Assembly: GCA_029953675.1 (NCBI GenBank)
Contig: JAMWBK010000002.1
Coordinates: 2,108,001-2,172,000 of the forward strand
DNA: 64,000 bases
Direction: 5' to 3'
Origin: Rhodosorus marinus
Lineage: Eukaryota > Rhodophyta > Stylonematophyceae > Stylonematales > Stylonemataceae
Shown: in pieces, positions 1-11,412 of the stretch
Position numbering within the stretch: the stretch's first letter is position 1
Layout of the letters: every line of letters starts with the position of its first letter
Translations under genes and position numbers: made by a program
Notes under the pieces: model-generated
What the model was told of the DNA's origin: nothing
What the model saw: only the letters and a program-made list of their open reading frames with translations
Databases searched by the model: none

Positions 1-57
1 GAAAAGGACCAAGAGCAACACGACCACGCAGCCTTTTGCTCTCGCCATCTCGGTCAT
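1..57 (-). CDS. 5' end of a secreted or membrane protein (partial)
   Basis: An ATG on the minus strand at 57 opens 19 codons that run off the left edge. They read Met-Thr-Glu-Met-Ala-Arg-Ala-Lys-Gly-Cys followed by a run of Val and Leu, which is the charged-then-hydrophobic pattern of a signal peptide or signal anchor. The DNA immediately upstream (about 120-440) is strongly C-rich on the plus strand, meaning G-rich on the coding strand, as upstream of the other genes in this window. The rest of the protein lies outside, so no family can be given. A chance ORF is possible because only 57 nt are visible. Confidence 0.4.
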   Translation of the reverse strand, partial: MTEMARAKGCVVVLLLVLF

Positions 58-2940
58 CGGGTTTCAAGAAAACCAACACACCTCGACCATAGGCCAGCAA
101 AACTAAACACTCAGCCCCAGAAACGAATCTTAAGCAATTCTCAACACTCGCCGCCCTCTCCTAAATTCAAATGTAAGCGTATTTTCATGCACATCCAAAA
201 CAGCAAAGCCAGTAGCCATGTCCCCTGTCCCCAACTAACGCCACAAACACACCCCCGTAGCCCACACCAAAGAAACTCAAAAAAACCCTCCCTTTCAAAC
301 AAAAGAAGAGAACATGCTCTCACACTAAACAGCCTAACACAGCCTTTTCTCTCCCCATCATACCTTCCCCATCCCCAACTCTTCCTACCCACATCCCCAC
401 CTACATCCCCCACCACAGCGAGCGCGACACCCCTTAGCTAGCTTTTTGGGCTCACATCTCTCTCTTTTCACGGCTTGAGCACAAGTATCTAACCGCCCGA
501 AAGTAGCCAATTGTGTCCTTATTTTAGAATATATTTCCAAATCTTGACGTACTGTTAGAGTCTAAATCACTTACGAGATTTTGTTCGCATCTCTACCACT
601 TCAATCGATTACCTCCGAGAGCGGGGGTCGCGAGGGCGTGGTAGTTCCCCGTGGGCCTTGGTGAATTGTGGTTGTTAATCGTGACAGACTGATTGGGATT
701 GCCTTCTTAGTCCTACCCTTGGATCCTCTCATGTTGGCTAGGCGACCGGTGGCTCTGTAGACAGGTTGAGTTTTCGCCTTCCGCTGAATGGCACCTAGTC
801 TCTGTCGATTGTGCAACAATGCTCTATGATTGCGGAGGGACTTGGAGTCCCTCGGTGATGCTAGAATCGTGTGTTTCTTTGAAGGAACAGATCTGCGGGT
901 TGGCGGCGGTACAGGTGAGGTACGCACGAGCCAGGTTCATCTGAATTGTGCGCGCAAACGGGCGCGGTACCGGGCCCTCCAATGACAGTTGCTCTACAAG
1001 AATTTTCCTTGCGCTCCCAGTTTGACTCTAGACTGCATACCTAGGTAGATGCACAGCCCAGTGCACACCATTCGATACCCTTGGCAACTCGGACCTGGCA
1101 CAGCAGCTCAAAGACAGTCCAAAAAAAGGGATGATAGAACGCTGTGCGAATCTATTTCTGGATCCTACCTCCTTAACCTAGACCTCAGCTTCCTATTGGT
1201 CATCCCTCCCTTTGCCAACCAAGAAGGGGGATCAATCATTTTCACCGGACAAGTGACTGTTTCTGTTTTGACAAAAACAGAATCGTGATGCGCAATGGTT
1301 ATTACTCCAATTTCTCCTTGCTCGAACTGTGCCCCAAAAGTTCAGCCTTTTTTTTGGTTGAGGAAATTATTATGATAATACTTGAGTTTTTGTTTTTTTG
1401 TTGTTGCGCGGCTAACTATTGGTGAGAGCTACTTTCTTTTCTTTTGGTATTTTTTTTTAAAGCCTTTCAAAAGGCGTGGAAGGCAATGCGGCCATATCCT
1501 GTCATCATTTTGCTTTCTTTTTTCTTCGAGGACGTCTGCTCAGTATATACGTATATATATATATGAAAAACAAAATAGGGGGTAAAAAAGTTTCCATTGT
1601 GATTGCAATGGTAGTTGGCCCTCGTCGTCACCCCAGAGTTACCTGGTAACTGTTGTTTTCGAAGAAAGTTTTGGACATCAACATCTGATGAGGAAAACTG
1701 ACTCAAGTCCTGTTCTCTTGCGTGTTTTGCGCATCAGAAGGCCTTGGGTTTGACCACCACTTCGCTCCGGCGAGTTGACCGTCCTTAATTTGAGAGAACG
1801 ACCAAATTTCTTTGGAGAAGGGTTTTCGTTTAGCTTTAGGTGACCCTCCCTCGCTCCCAAAATACTGAAGAGTAGCGAGAAGCGTATGCTGCTTCTCTAT
1901 GTCAATTGAAATTCTTTAGAAGTTTCGGAGAGCCCTCTATACGCTTTTCTAAGGAGAATATCTCAAAGCCGTAAACTTTATGGAAATTCAATTGGAATCA
2001 AGGGAATCGATTGTCGAATGCTACAACCAAGGCCTGTGGGTCACAGGGAACTTGGGTTGTTTTTTTTTTCACTCGCATGCAACCGACCGACACATACAAA
2101 ACCGAGCTGAGGAGCGCCATACTGTAGGTAGATAGGTTTCGCCTCATAACATGGATAGAACAAAAATATTAGTATTTTTTGGTATTGAATAAGCGAAGAA
2201 AATTCGCCGGAGTTTGTCCGAAAATCTCTGAAAACAGTTGTCCTATAAATTAGTCACAATTAGGCAAGTTTTTCAAATACGTAGAGTGCAAACGCCATCC
2301 GTGGGTTGCGTCCCTCGTTTATTCAATATCGGGTGAATTTTTTTTATCGCACGTTTTATGACAAACCACCCAACCAGCTTTTATTACGAGGCGGCTTGAA
2401 CGAACAGAATCCCTCAGGTGTAGTTTCTCTGAAATAAATACCCTTATTTCAGCTAGCCTTCTGCAGATTTTTCCTTCACCTTTGAAGTGGTGAATGAATG
2501 ATTTGCTAATTTGGAAGCTGATGTCCAAGTCAATTTTTTTATTTACTCAAAGTGTTCGAAGTTTTTCAATTATAGGCTTCCACCAAAGACTCATGTTCTC
2601 GCGAAAAAGCCCTTCTTCCTTCGAACGGGGTTGCAGTTTTCAAGGAACCAGAGAGCTACTCTGGGGTTCAAACGCTAGTTTATTGTTGTACGTGGCGTCA
2701 TCAAGACAAGACAAATGCACTCAGCGCAGCGCGCCTCGGACTCTAACAGTTTCCCTCTTCTCAGAATAGTTTGGCTCTGAACCGTAAAACGATGTGGTAA
2801 CGTACACCAATTTGTGCCCAGACTCTGAACATAGGGCTGAGGGTAGGAGGAGCATCCCTATTGGCAGAGAGTTGCTCTTTCAGGAATCCTCGTCGTACCA
2901 GTATCCATACACATATTTAATTTCATGAGCGGGGGCTCCA
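58..2940. other. Intergenic DNA, no recognisable gene
   Basis: Several ORFs of 60-108 codons occur on both strands, but none shows a recognisable domain, repeat or splice context. Positions 120-440 are C-rich on the plus strand and probably belong to the promoter or 5' leader of the minus-strand gene at the left edge. A short TA-repeat lies near 1547-1564. I see no RNA gene or mobile element here. Confidence 0.5.
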
Positions 2941-2950
2941 GGCTACGAGA

Positions 2951-3126
2951 ACTGGTCAACGGTTAACCAAGTCGCAGGCGCTTGTAACTGGTGAATGATT
3001 AATCAACTCGCAGGGGGTCATAACTGGTGAATGATTAATCAAGTCGCAGGCGGTTATGAATGATTAATCAAGTCCCAGACGGTTATAAACTGGTCAATGA
3101 TTAATCAAGTCGCTACGCCGGTTATA
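2951..3126. repeat. 36-bp minisatellite, about five units
   Basis: Five tandem units begin at about 2951, 2987, 3023, 3058 and 3089. Each carries an ACTGGTnAAnGnTTAAnCAA-type start followed by GTCGCAGGCGGTTAT-type DNA. The first two spacings are exactly 36 bp. Unit four lacks its first residues and unit five is diverged at its end. No ORF runs through it convincingly. Confidence 0.8.
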
Positions 3127-3129
3127 TAC

Positions 3130-4430
3130 CAGGACCCTAGAATGGATAGAAAATACGAAGGTTGCTGCCATAAACCTCCAGAAGCTATCGGTGCAAACAT
3201 GACAGCAAAAAGGCTTTTCGTCTTCCTTCAATTCATAGCCGAACTACCTTTGGGTCCGCATTGTCGACGAGATAGCGCTTGCCTATACATACCCCCTGAT
3301 ACGAATTCGACGCAGGGGAACTGAATTTCCGAAATTTTGCTTATTGGTGTTATGGTTTTTTTAGGGGGACGTTCTTTTTCTATACTCTGTGACCCCTGGC
3401 CGTAGACTTGTCAGCAAAAGTTTCTACCCAGAAGCTGAAGAAGGAATTCAACAAAACATAAATGAATATATATGTTTTTTAGGACAAACGCGGCGGCACT
3501 TTTCGCTTCGGAAGAAGAAAGAATAGCGGGGCAAATGACAGCCCGCCTACTACATAAGTTGGCCATCAACATTCAATTTCCGTCGCCAGCTTCAAGCGGC
3601 CAGAATTTATTCACTTATCAAGTGCGGCCAGCGGTTCCCCCCTTTTTTTTGGCCGATCCGCCCAAAGCCGTACCCCACCTCCAACGTCAAGCAATATATG
3701 TGAAATTGAATATGAATAGAATTTACGGGGCAATAGATTGACTACGTCAGTACATCCAATTCTCAGTGAGAATTGTGGCCCGAGGCAAGAAGATGCTCCA
3801 CATCTTCGAGCCTCCGCGCTCATGGTCGATTTCAGTTTTGGCGAATAAAACTAGAAATGAGCGCGGTAGCCTTTTCGGGTGGACCTTCCATGTGGTGTTT
3901 TTTCATCGAGAACATGGGACCTCGATCCTTTTGATTGACTGTTTAAAAAAAACAGGCTCGAGGGCGGGGTGGCGGGTAGGGGGCTAGTATTCCGCGTGGT
4001 ACTCAACGCAAGGATGGATAGTACTCGACAGAATCCTCCTCAGTTTGTTCTCTGAGCTATTACCAAGCGGGCCCAAAATTCGGGCGTGTGGTAGAAAAAA
4101 GGCTTAAGGGAACTCCCACCTTTCATATACTCATAACAAGTTCAAAATGTTCTTCGAATCTCTAACGGGATTCTTGTTCCGCAACTCTATCGCGAGCAGG
4201 ACCCTAGAACCGGTCACACTCTTGGGTCAGGTACCTGACCCTCCTCCCTGTGCGGCAGGGACTTTTTGGATCAGAGGCTTTGTGGTATATGAGCACATTG
4301 GGGGGGGGGTTATCTTAGTCAAGTCCAGGTAAATCTGCTCTTGCTTCCTTTTCCATGACTAATTACTATTGATAGAGGCGTGACTTAAAGGAACCCTAGT
4401 CGTGCACTGAGACTACTTAAGGTTGTCATC
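3130..4430. other. Intergenic DNA, no recognisable gene
   Basis: Only short ORFs of 60-89 codons on both strands, with no domain signatures. I found no structural RNA or mobile element boundaries. Confidence 0.45.
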
Positions 4431-4432
4431 TC

Positions 4433-5066
4433 CGTCCGGTTAAAAAACGGACAGTCCGATATCGGACAGTCCGATATCGGACAGTCCAATAAACGTTTAC
4501 CTGACCTGTATTCAGTAATAAAAGATTTATTATCTGTGTACCCCCGTCCGGTATGAGTTTATCGGACATGAATAAAAATATAATAATAATCTTCGTCCGA
4601 TAGATGGTCAGATAACGACCGATTGCGTCGGACATTTTTCAATGATTTTTCATCTTTTCCGGTTCATAGTCGTTTGCCCGACATGACAAAGGTTTGATTT
4701 TTAAATGAATACGTGCGGAGACCCTTTCGTTTGGATCACAGCGATGGTTTTTGCTCGCTCAACCAATACCAGGACAGCCTGTTGACTTCAAAAGTTATCA
4801 TGATTCATTGCATGATAACTTCAGCTTTTCATTCCGAGAAGTAATCATGATTCATGATATGCGAGTGAGAGCTTGACAGACCAAGAAGTAATCATTGATT
4901 CAATGCCTGGACCGGAGATGATTGATTACTAGACTAACGTTGATTGACAATAGGACCTTTTTTCGAATTATTTCAAACGGGTACCCCTTACATTTATACT
5001 GATTTTCAATAGTCTATCTGCTTTGAAAATTTAGCGCGGAACCTTAAACGTTATCGGACGGTCCAT
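4433..5066. repeat. Cluster of palindromic GTCCGA/TCGGAC motifs
   Basis: A 15-bp unit, GGACAGTCCGATATC, is repeated two and a half times at 4449-4487. Both halves are themselves palindromic (GGAC-A-GTCC and CCGATATCGG). Further GTCCG or CGGAC words occur near 4433, 4544, 4561, 4594, 4627 and 5054. Between them, at about 4791-4920, lie palindromic ATCATGATTCA-type repeats, including an 11-bp inverted pair around 4794-4823 and a GAAGTAATCAT-type word repeated twice. The block could be a foldback element or a cluster of protein-binding sites. Nothing coding is seen. Confidence 0.5.
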
Positions 5067-6360
5067 GACAATACGTCACTAGGTCATTAACTTACTCTCA
5101 TTTAGTCTAAAGTTTGTTGAACAACTACATCTAAAAGTACGACACGTTTGAAATGAGGACAAAATATTGACATGTCATTTCCTTCTGAGACCGTCTTGGG
5201 GCTAGTAACCACGCTTATTTTTATTTTTATTTTCTTGCCTAGAATTTCCGCAACCCCCGCGCCCAAAGGTCACCCCCCTGGTCTCAGCCGCGGGTTGTTG
5301 CTCAATTCTGGGGTTATCCTGTTCAAGCATTCTACGTGAAGCTGAATTACTAGAATACCAACCGCTGGAACTTCGTAGCTAAGTACTGAACGCGACCGAC
5401 CCAATTGGGTGGTGATTTGAACACTCACATCCTACCACAGCCAAGGGATTTGATTGTTCGTGCGGAATGGCGTCCCAATCACGATTGCACATCATCGGCC
5501 CTTTGAGTTTGCATTCTCAGCAAAGCATATATATCTCTCGCCTACGATGCAAAGGATATTGACTGACTTCAATCAGAGACTGGCTTTATTTAGCATCTAA
5601 GACTAGCACCATGCTATGTTAACGGGAGACACTAGCGACCACGTAAGACTGCACTCCTAGAGTAGGGGGTCGCTACTACGCCACAGAGCGATTGTGGCTC
5701 CCTTTTCCTCCTTATAGGACACCCACAAGCGCAAAGTCAACCGATGCGGCGCCACCGTCGCAGACCCAGAGGACTTCATCCCGATCGCCCACGAAACATA
5801 CGGACGACTTGCAGTACGCAGAATTGCGGACCTTCGCCGCTCCTTCCGGTACCTGGTTTTCGAGCGAAGGTATTCAGCAAAGTTTGGGCAGCGATGAAAC
5901 CCGCGATGAACAGCGCGCTTTGGAGAGCCAACTCTTGGGATGGGACGTCGTAGTTACGACATTGCTAGAGTGTCTAGTAGTTAAAGTCGTCAGTGTTTAC
6001 GGATGAGTTCGTAGTCACACACCTTTGACTCCCCTTTCCCCTTCATAGGACATCCACCTGGGGTTGTTGGTATTCCAGTAAACGACAGCACCAAGTGTCA
6101 AAGTGGTTGAATGCGTTGAAGCACAGCTTCTTGGGACGCGCCCAGGGACGCTGGAATGGAGTGCACAAGTTGCTCACATGGGGAAGGAACGTGGCTGCCT
6201 AATTGTACAGATTTCGCGCTTACTTTTTCCAATTGGACAATCTGTCCACTTTTACTTCAACTAAGCCAAACAGCTAAGCCTGCTAGACAAGGCTTTATAT
6301 CTGTTTAGTGCCACTTGCGAAAGACGTTGGATAGGTAATAATCTACGAATACGACTAGGT
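5067..6360. other. Intergenic DNA with a 30-bp direct repeat
   Basis: No gene is recognised. A roughly 30-bp pyrimidine-rich word ending TAGGACAyCCAC occurs at about 5697-5727 and again at about 6026-6058 in the same orientation. The 104-codon ORF at 5692-6006 overlaps the first copy and has no recognisable domain. Confidence 0.4.
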
Positions 6361-6361
6361 A

Positions 6362-7290
6362 CTACTGTTTAGACCCCTTCTTGGCCTGTTCAGCCGTTCG
6401 AGGCTCTTTTCTTGACTTCGTCGAATGTCCGCAACTCTTTTTGTTCCCTTCAAGAGCCAGTGTGCAAGGCTTCTGACCTAGGAGGCCCCCTGAACGTTCT
6501 CCCCTCACAGCATCCCCGCGGGAACGTAGCTTCCGACTTTGCGGACTCGCTACACTTTCACATCGAGAAAATTCACAGAAGCCGAAACTACATATACGGC
6601 GAGTGAAAAGAGTGATTGGGTGTGGTATTCGCACTGCAGAAGTTTAGTTTCGGCTTCCGTGAAGTTCCGCGATGTGAAAGAAATGGGTCGAAGGTGACCG
6701 TCCGCAGTCTTCTGCAGTAACGCTGCACCTACTCCTACATCACTCGCGTCGGATACTATCACCTTGTCTTTGCCTGGTGCCACCGATGCAACACCGACGG
6801 ATTCGGCAGTTCAGACCGTGAGCTGACAAACGCGTCCTTCTGCGGCTGCGTCCACTTTTTGCTAAAATGTTTCGATGACAATCTTCAGCTGTTTACTCCG
6901 CTTCTTCTTATCCTCGAACTTCAGCCCAATACCTCGTAGAGGGGTTGTATCGTCCTAGACAAATCAGATAGCAAACGTTCGAAGAATCGATACGTGCCAA
7001 TAAACCGAAGCAAGGATGCGCCAGCATGGGGCTCCGGGAACTCACGTATTGCTATCGGGTGTCCTCCATTCGGCCTAACTCCCTCCGCGCCCACCTGACG
7101 TCCCAGGACCTCGACATGTCCTTCTCCAACTGAATTTCGAGAAGTGCAATCTGCACTTCTCGAAATTCAGTCGAACACCTAGGGCCTTCAATCTTGAGAG
7201 CACCTCTCTCAGGTCATGCAGGTGTCCCTCCGCACCTTCTGACCCCGCGTCGAGATCGTCAACATATGAGAAATGCAGAAGCACCGTTCA
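6362..7290 (-). pseudogene. Ty3/gypsy pol fragment (RT and RNase H), broken
   Basis: Read on the minus strand, 7284-7075 gives a reverse transcriptase active-site segment (Tyr-Val-Asp-Asp-Leu, then a Leu-Asn-Phe-Glu-Lys-Cys motif). About 7030-6900 gives the connector typical of Ty3/gypsy elements (Leu-Arg-Phe-Ile-Gly-Thr-Tyr-Arg-Phe-Phe, then Pro-Leu-Tyr-Glu-Val-Leu). Positions 6783-6620 give the start of RNase H (Asp-Ala-Ser-Asp-Val-Gly-Val-Gly-Ala, then Arg-Pro-Ile-Ser-Phe-Thr-Ser-Arg). The segments are in family order but in different frames with stops between them, so the element is dead. No LTRs, integrase or gag were found next to it. A perfect 20-bp hairpin sits in the RT motif at 7131-7173. 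Confidence 0.8.
7131..7173. repeat. Perfect 20-bp inverted repeat with 3-nt loop
   Basis: The arms 7131-7150 and 7154-7173 are exact reverse complements, separated by ATC. They lie in the gypsy RT remnant over the Asn-Phe-Glu-Lys-Cys motif, so one arm appears to be a local inverted duplication of coding sequence. Confidence 0.9.
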
Positions 7291-7362
7291 GATCTCCTAG
7301 GGTTGCGTTGAAAACCCGCTGAAAAGTTTCCCCCGAATTTCGCAACCCTTTCGGCATTCAAC

Positions 7363-7740
7363 ATCATCATCCGTTTATTCAGAGCCGAACTACCCTGAGA
7401 AGCGAGAAACAAGACGCTGATGACGCGCGTCCAACAATAAAGCAGCGTTGGAACGCCAGAGGGTCAGGGACAGCTCCGTGGGGAGGCTCTCAAGACGACC
7501 TGGGTTGTTCCGAAAGAGCGCACGAAGCCAACGAGCTCCTACACTATCAACTATACCAAAGCACTCAATGATGAGTGGAACAAACAGATAGGACAATGCC
7601 GAATCGCGAAGCGTAGAGCCTAACATAGCCGGGGCGTACTGGGATTCCTTCAGTTGCCGCATTGACCGAGCATTCGCGTATAACAAGTCTTGGTTACCGG
7701 CAACTATGGCGAGGTAACGCAGAGATAGCATTAGGCGCTT
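7363..7740 (-). mobile_element. RLE-type LINE fragment, 3' end, older copy
   Basis: Minus-strand translation shows the C-terminal endonuclease region (Phe-Val-Pro-Leu-Ile-Ile-Glu-Cys-Phe-Gly, then Trp-Leu-Arg-Ala-Leu-Phe-Arg-Asn) ending at Leu-Val-Ser-Arg-Phe-Ser-Gly-stop. The 3' boundary is the (ATC)n tail plus CCGTTTATTCAGAG at 7363-7386. It is more diverged than the copies at 13-27 kb and truncated upstream. Confidence 0.8.
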
Positions 7741-7821
7741 TGCGCGTGGACCAGCTGGAGAATCCGCTGGTGCCTGTTTTTTCTTTTGAATGTAGCATGA
7801 GACCCCGGTAGCGGGGTTCCA

Positions 7822-7905
7822 GTAAGTTTCTCCCTAGATAGGATTAGACGCAGTGTTGCGCTGCAGTAGGCAGCTGCCCAGCAAAGCTTACGGTTACTTA
7901 GACCA
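7822..7905 (-). repeat. Dispersed 'ZIP-tail' repeat, copy 1
   Basis: An 80-bp stretch closely matches 41936-42020 in the same orientation, and 43770-43858 in the opposite orientation. On the minus strand it reads GTAACCGTAAGCTTT, then a GGGCAGCTGCCTACTGCAGC core, then TATCTAGGG. The copy at 43.8 kb is fused to the 3' end of a ZIP transporter pseudogene. Confidence 0.7.
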
Positions 7906-7984
7906 CATATCCTAGTCGTCGGACCGTGGTCGATGTGCAGCTTGACCAGACCATTTCCTAACGGGAACTTCATGTAGTTGACCG

Positions 7985-8227
7985 TCCGTTTATTCAGAAC
8001 CTAAATAATCAGACAGGCGAGAAACAAGACGCTGATGACGCACGTCCAACAATAAAGCAGCGTTTGAACGCCAGAGGGTTAAAGACATCTCCGTGAGGAG
8101 GCTTTAAGACGCCCTGGGTTGTTCCAAAGAGCGCACGAAACTAACGAGAACCTACCTTGGAACCCTGCACTATCAACTAAACCACAGCACTAGATGATGA
8201 GCGGAGCAAACCGGTAGGACAACGCAG
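7985..8227 (-). mobile_element. RLE-type LINE fragment, 3' end only
   Basis: This repeats the 3'-terminal 240 bp seen at 7363-7740, starting at the CCGTTTATTCAGA boundary. It has small indels and no open frame. Two 3' ends in the same orientation within 620 bp indicate separate insertions or a tandem duplication. Confidence 0.75.
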
Positions 8228-8317
8228 TTTGTGTAGGTCATTGTCCTCACACCCCAAGCTCTCGCCCCTCTGTGCATGTGGTTTCTGAGCTCTTCTTAAA
8301 TCATTTAGTTTATACCG

Positions 8318-8410
8318 TTTAAACCTTTTACACTGTTTTTTACACTTTTTACACTTTGTTTACAATTTTTAACACTTTTCACACTTTGTTTACAATTTTT
8401 AACACTTTTT
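8318..8410. repeat. T-rich tandem repeat
   Basis: A word of about 28 bp containing CACTTTGTTTACAATTTTTA is present twice in tandem, in a longer run of TTTACACTTTT-like words. Low-complexity and non-coding. Confidence 0.7.
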
Positions 8411-8460
8411 GCTCGCGTAATTTTTTATTTGGTACCCCTCTAGTGTAGCCCCCCTTGACC

Positions 8461-8960
8461 CAGAGCCTATGCAACTTAAAGAGCGTAAAGGGAGACGCTA
8501 CGCGTCTACCAACAAAGCAGCGAGCGAACGCCAGAGAATAAGAGACAGCTCCGTGAGGAGGCTATCAAGACGGCCGGGGGGATTGCTAAAATCACGACGA
8601 AGCCACCGAGAAGCGACAATGTTCAAGACCAAAGCACTCGATGATTAGCGGTACAAACCGATGAGACAGCACCAAGTCCACTGGATGATTCATCGCCTCA
8701 GCGTACTGATACTCCTTCAGTCGTCGCATTGAACCAGCGGCAGCACCACGAGGTTGCGCAGACGTGGGGAGATATCGCGCAGCTTGAGGACAAGGAATAG
8801 ACAAGTCAAGATAGTACCTCCGGGGAGCAGGCAGGTTAGTGACCATCAAATTCGCCACACGCCGGACAAAAGGTGTCTCATCAGCAGCCTCAAGCGGCCG
8901 AGCAACAGACAAAGGGACCTCGTAGTCTGATGACGAGACATCTATTGTCCAGCGCGAGAG
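8461..8960 (-). mobile_element. RLE-type LINE fragment, diverged subfamily
   Basis: The minus strand encodes an endonuclease-like region (Val-Ala-Asn-Leu-Met-Val-Thr, then Asp-Leu-Ser-Ile-Pro-Cys-Pro-Gln-Ala) and the Phe-Val-Pro-Leu-Ile-Ile-Glu-Cys-Phe-Gly block. Its spelling differs clearly from the 13-27 kb family. The 3' end is eroded (CAGAGCCTATGCAACTT instead of CAGAGGCTAACTACCCT). Confidence 0.7.
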
Positions 8961-9072
8961 ATCTGTTGGTAAACGTACAATTAGGCATCCACGCTTCTGC
9001 GTGTGAGCAGATCATCGCACTAATCAAGCGTCCCTTGATGATGGCCAGGTTATCTTCTATTTTTGTACCTTA

Positions 9073-9356
9073 GTTCGTCCAAGGAAACCGCGCTTCTACG
9101 CCTGGATCTGAACAACGCATTCAACCGCGTTGACGATCGGGACCTTGCTAAAAAGGTTGTACGCTGTTTTCCAGAACTCCTGCCCTACCATCGGCTGATG
9201 TACCCTCCCTCCGTCGCCAACCAACCATTTGTGACGGGCGAAAGGAAGGATCCAACAGCTGCCTTACAATGCGCCAAGGAGCACAACAAGCAGACCCGCT
9301 TGGTCCGATCCTATACCTGCACTGGCTCTATTTCCCGTTCTTCATCACCTGCGTAG
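9073..9356 (+). pseudogene. LINE reverse transcriptase fragment
   Basis: The plus strand encodes Leu-Arg-Leu-Asp-Leu-Asn-Asn-Ala-Phe-Asn-Arg-Val, the first catalytic-aspartate block of a LINE reverse transcriptase (D-x-x-x-A-F-N). It corresponds to Ser-Val-Asp-Phe-Ala-Asn-Ala-Phe-Asn-Ser-Val in the better copy at 20.2 kb. The frame then breaks. Positions 9357-9755 hold no recognisable sequence. Confidence 0.7.
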
Positions 9357-9755
9357 GCAGTCCTGCGTCTCAGCCAGCTAGGCTTTGACTGAAGGACGTG
9401 CAGTTGATTCCCCTCCTACAAAGGCTGCGCATACAAGCTACTGCCTACGTAAGCTTGATATGGCGGGAGGTGAAGCTTACCCTTCAGCTTGGGTCTTCGC
9501 TACCCGCGCTTTTCCGGGTGAGCCCGTGGATTCCACTATATCCATGCGGATAAACTCATGATCCCTGCGATGGGCGCCACTCGCCGTGCAGAACCCGAAG
9601 TCTTACGACTCGGAACAATACGAAGGACGTAATACGAGCGGGAGCTCTTCGGAAGTTCACTCAATGAGATCCAGGAATTACTCATCGACAAATTCTCGGG
9701 CAGCATCAGAACACATACGCCTTGTGACGGACTCTTGTTAGAAGAATCAGCTTTA

Positions 9756-11412
9756 TTACTCGTTCAGGAGCATATCGTCCACAGTAAAGTCGAAGTCAGC
9801 ACTGCCTTTTCCGCTGTCTTGAAACTCTTTGAAGCCCTCCTCAATAGCGGCCTCGAGTCCATGCGTGTTTTCCCATCCGAGGAGAGACATGGCCTTCCCA
9901 GGGTTGGCGAAAAAGTGTTGGTTTCTGAACGGGAAGAATTTCTTGAGCTTTCGGTTTTTAAAACCAGGTTGAAGTTGAAAGAAAAACAGGAAATCGAGAA
10001 AGGTTTTGCATGAGCTGCTGAAAGGGTATGTCAAGGCTTGGGAATAGAAACTTGTCCTATGTGCACAATCAGACATCACGGATTTCTTCCCTACCTCTAC
10101 AGTGAGTTTTTCTGGCTCGAAGTTAACAATCTCAGCCTCCATGCCAGTCGCCTTCGCACACAGCTTGGCAACCCCTGAGTGAGTCACATATCTAAGAGGG
10201 CGCAGAATCTCGAATTAGAACGTTCCCACAGCATCATCCTTTTGCCAGCATCCCCATTTGCAAGAAGGTCAGTCTAATAGACAGTTCGACAAACGTACCT
10301 GGGAGACACAACATTGAAAATCTCCTTCGAAGCATTCTCGTTTCCAACGGCATCCACTAGCATGGAAGCAACGTCTCCGACATGCGTGACTGAGGTCATC
10401 TGATCGCCTAGGTTTGCAAGCGGATCTGCAAATTTCAATATGTCTGCGATGGAGTGCAAGCTGATTCTATTGGGAACTCACCACTACCCGGGAGCAGCAC
10501 TGGCCGCTTCCTCACAATTCTGTGGAAGAAGTAGTCCAAGTAGTCTGATTTTGCAGCCTTGGGCCCGACAATATAGATTGGCCTGAAGGAGCTGTAGTTC
10601 AAACCGGAAGATTCCAGCAGCTTCTCAACAGCAACTTGACCTGCCTTCTCGTTAACGGGATCCCCAACTTGCAGCGGAACCTCATCGCTCTTCTTGTAAA
10701 TGCCGCAGCTGCTCACGTATAAGAATTGCTCGACTCCAGTTCCTGTCCAAGGAGAGACGAGAACGAACTCTCAGAAAGACCGGGGTCTACAAATGAGGAC
10801 CATAAATACAAACAAGAATCAGGTCATGAAAGGGGATCCCTAAAAGGATCTTACCAGTCGCATGCTTTACCATCGGTGTGATCTCCTCAGCGGATTTGGA
10901 GAAATTCTCAATGATGACTGAGAATTTTTTAGCGAAAGCCTTTTCGATGTCTGCGCCGACATCTTCGCTTGTCGGATCTCCGTAGGCAACGGACACTCCC
11001 TTTGCGGTCAGATCTCCATAGGAAGCGCAGGGGTTCTTTTTGGTAGCTTTCTCCTCCTCGCCGGCGTTGTAGATTGAGACCTCATGCCCTTTTGCTACAA
11101 GTTGATCCGCGAGATGGTAGCCAATGAACGCGTGACCGCCTGAGGGAGCGTTTACAATCAACACATCGGCCATGTTCCATCTCGCCGTCAGACCGCGTAC
11201 CTTGTCAGCCGAAACCCTGGCACCCACAAATTGGCTCTAAAACAAGAAACATTCAAACTCCAATGAAGTCAGCTTCACCAGAGCAGACACACGCGCTTGC
11301 CCGCATCGAAAGCGCATCCAGCAAATCCTTTTTCAACTGGCCCATTGCTCACCTTCGCTGGTCCACCAACGGATTTCCCCAAACCCAAACCGACACCCGT
11401 AACAAAGGCCAT
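9756..11412 (-). CDS. CSP41-like plastid RNA-binding SDR protein
   Basis: An NAD-dependent epimerase-like protein of the CSP41 type (chloroplast stem-loop binding protein, an RNA-associated atypical SDR). Proposed exons (minus): 11412-11293, 11236-10855, 10742-10482, 10443-10299, 10191-10080 and 9947-9756, giving 403 residues. Exon 1 (Met-Ala-Phe-Val-Thr-Gly...) and early exon 2 look like a transit peptide. The mature part starts near Met-Ala-Asp-Val-Leu-Ile-Val-Asn with a glycine-rich nucleotide-binding motif. Exon 3 has the family's Phe-Leu-Tyr-Val-Ser-Ser-Cys-Gly-Ile-Tyr and Phe-Arg-Pro-x-Tyr-Ile-Val-Gly blocks. The last exon has Phe-Pro-Phe-Arg-Asn-Gln-His-Phe-Phe and Asp-Phe-Thr-Val-Asp-Asp-Met. 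Intron 3 is only 38 nt. Intron 5 (132 nt) has no stop in frame, so retention would add 44 residues. Whether it is CSP41a or CSP41b is unclear. Confidence 0.85.

Noticed and set aside
601-927. 108-codon basic ORF on the minus strand
   Set aside because: Random-looking composition, no domain and no promoter-like skew. Left out as an ORF of chance.
2951-3126. The tandem array as a CRISPR
   Set aside because: Units are contiguous with no unique spacers and the DNA is eukaryotic nuclear.
9357-9720. Continuation of the LINE RT after the 9.07-9.35 kb fragment
   Set aside because: No frame gives the expected Asp-Asp or Gly-Leu-x-x-Asn blocks, so I could not support extending the fragment.
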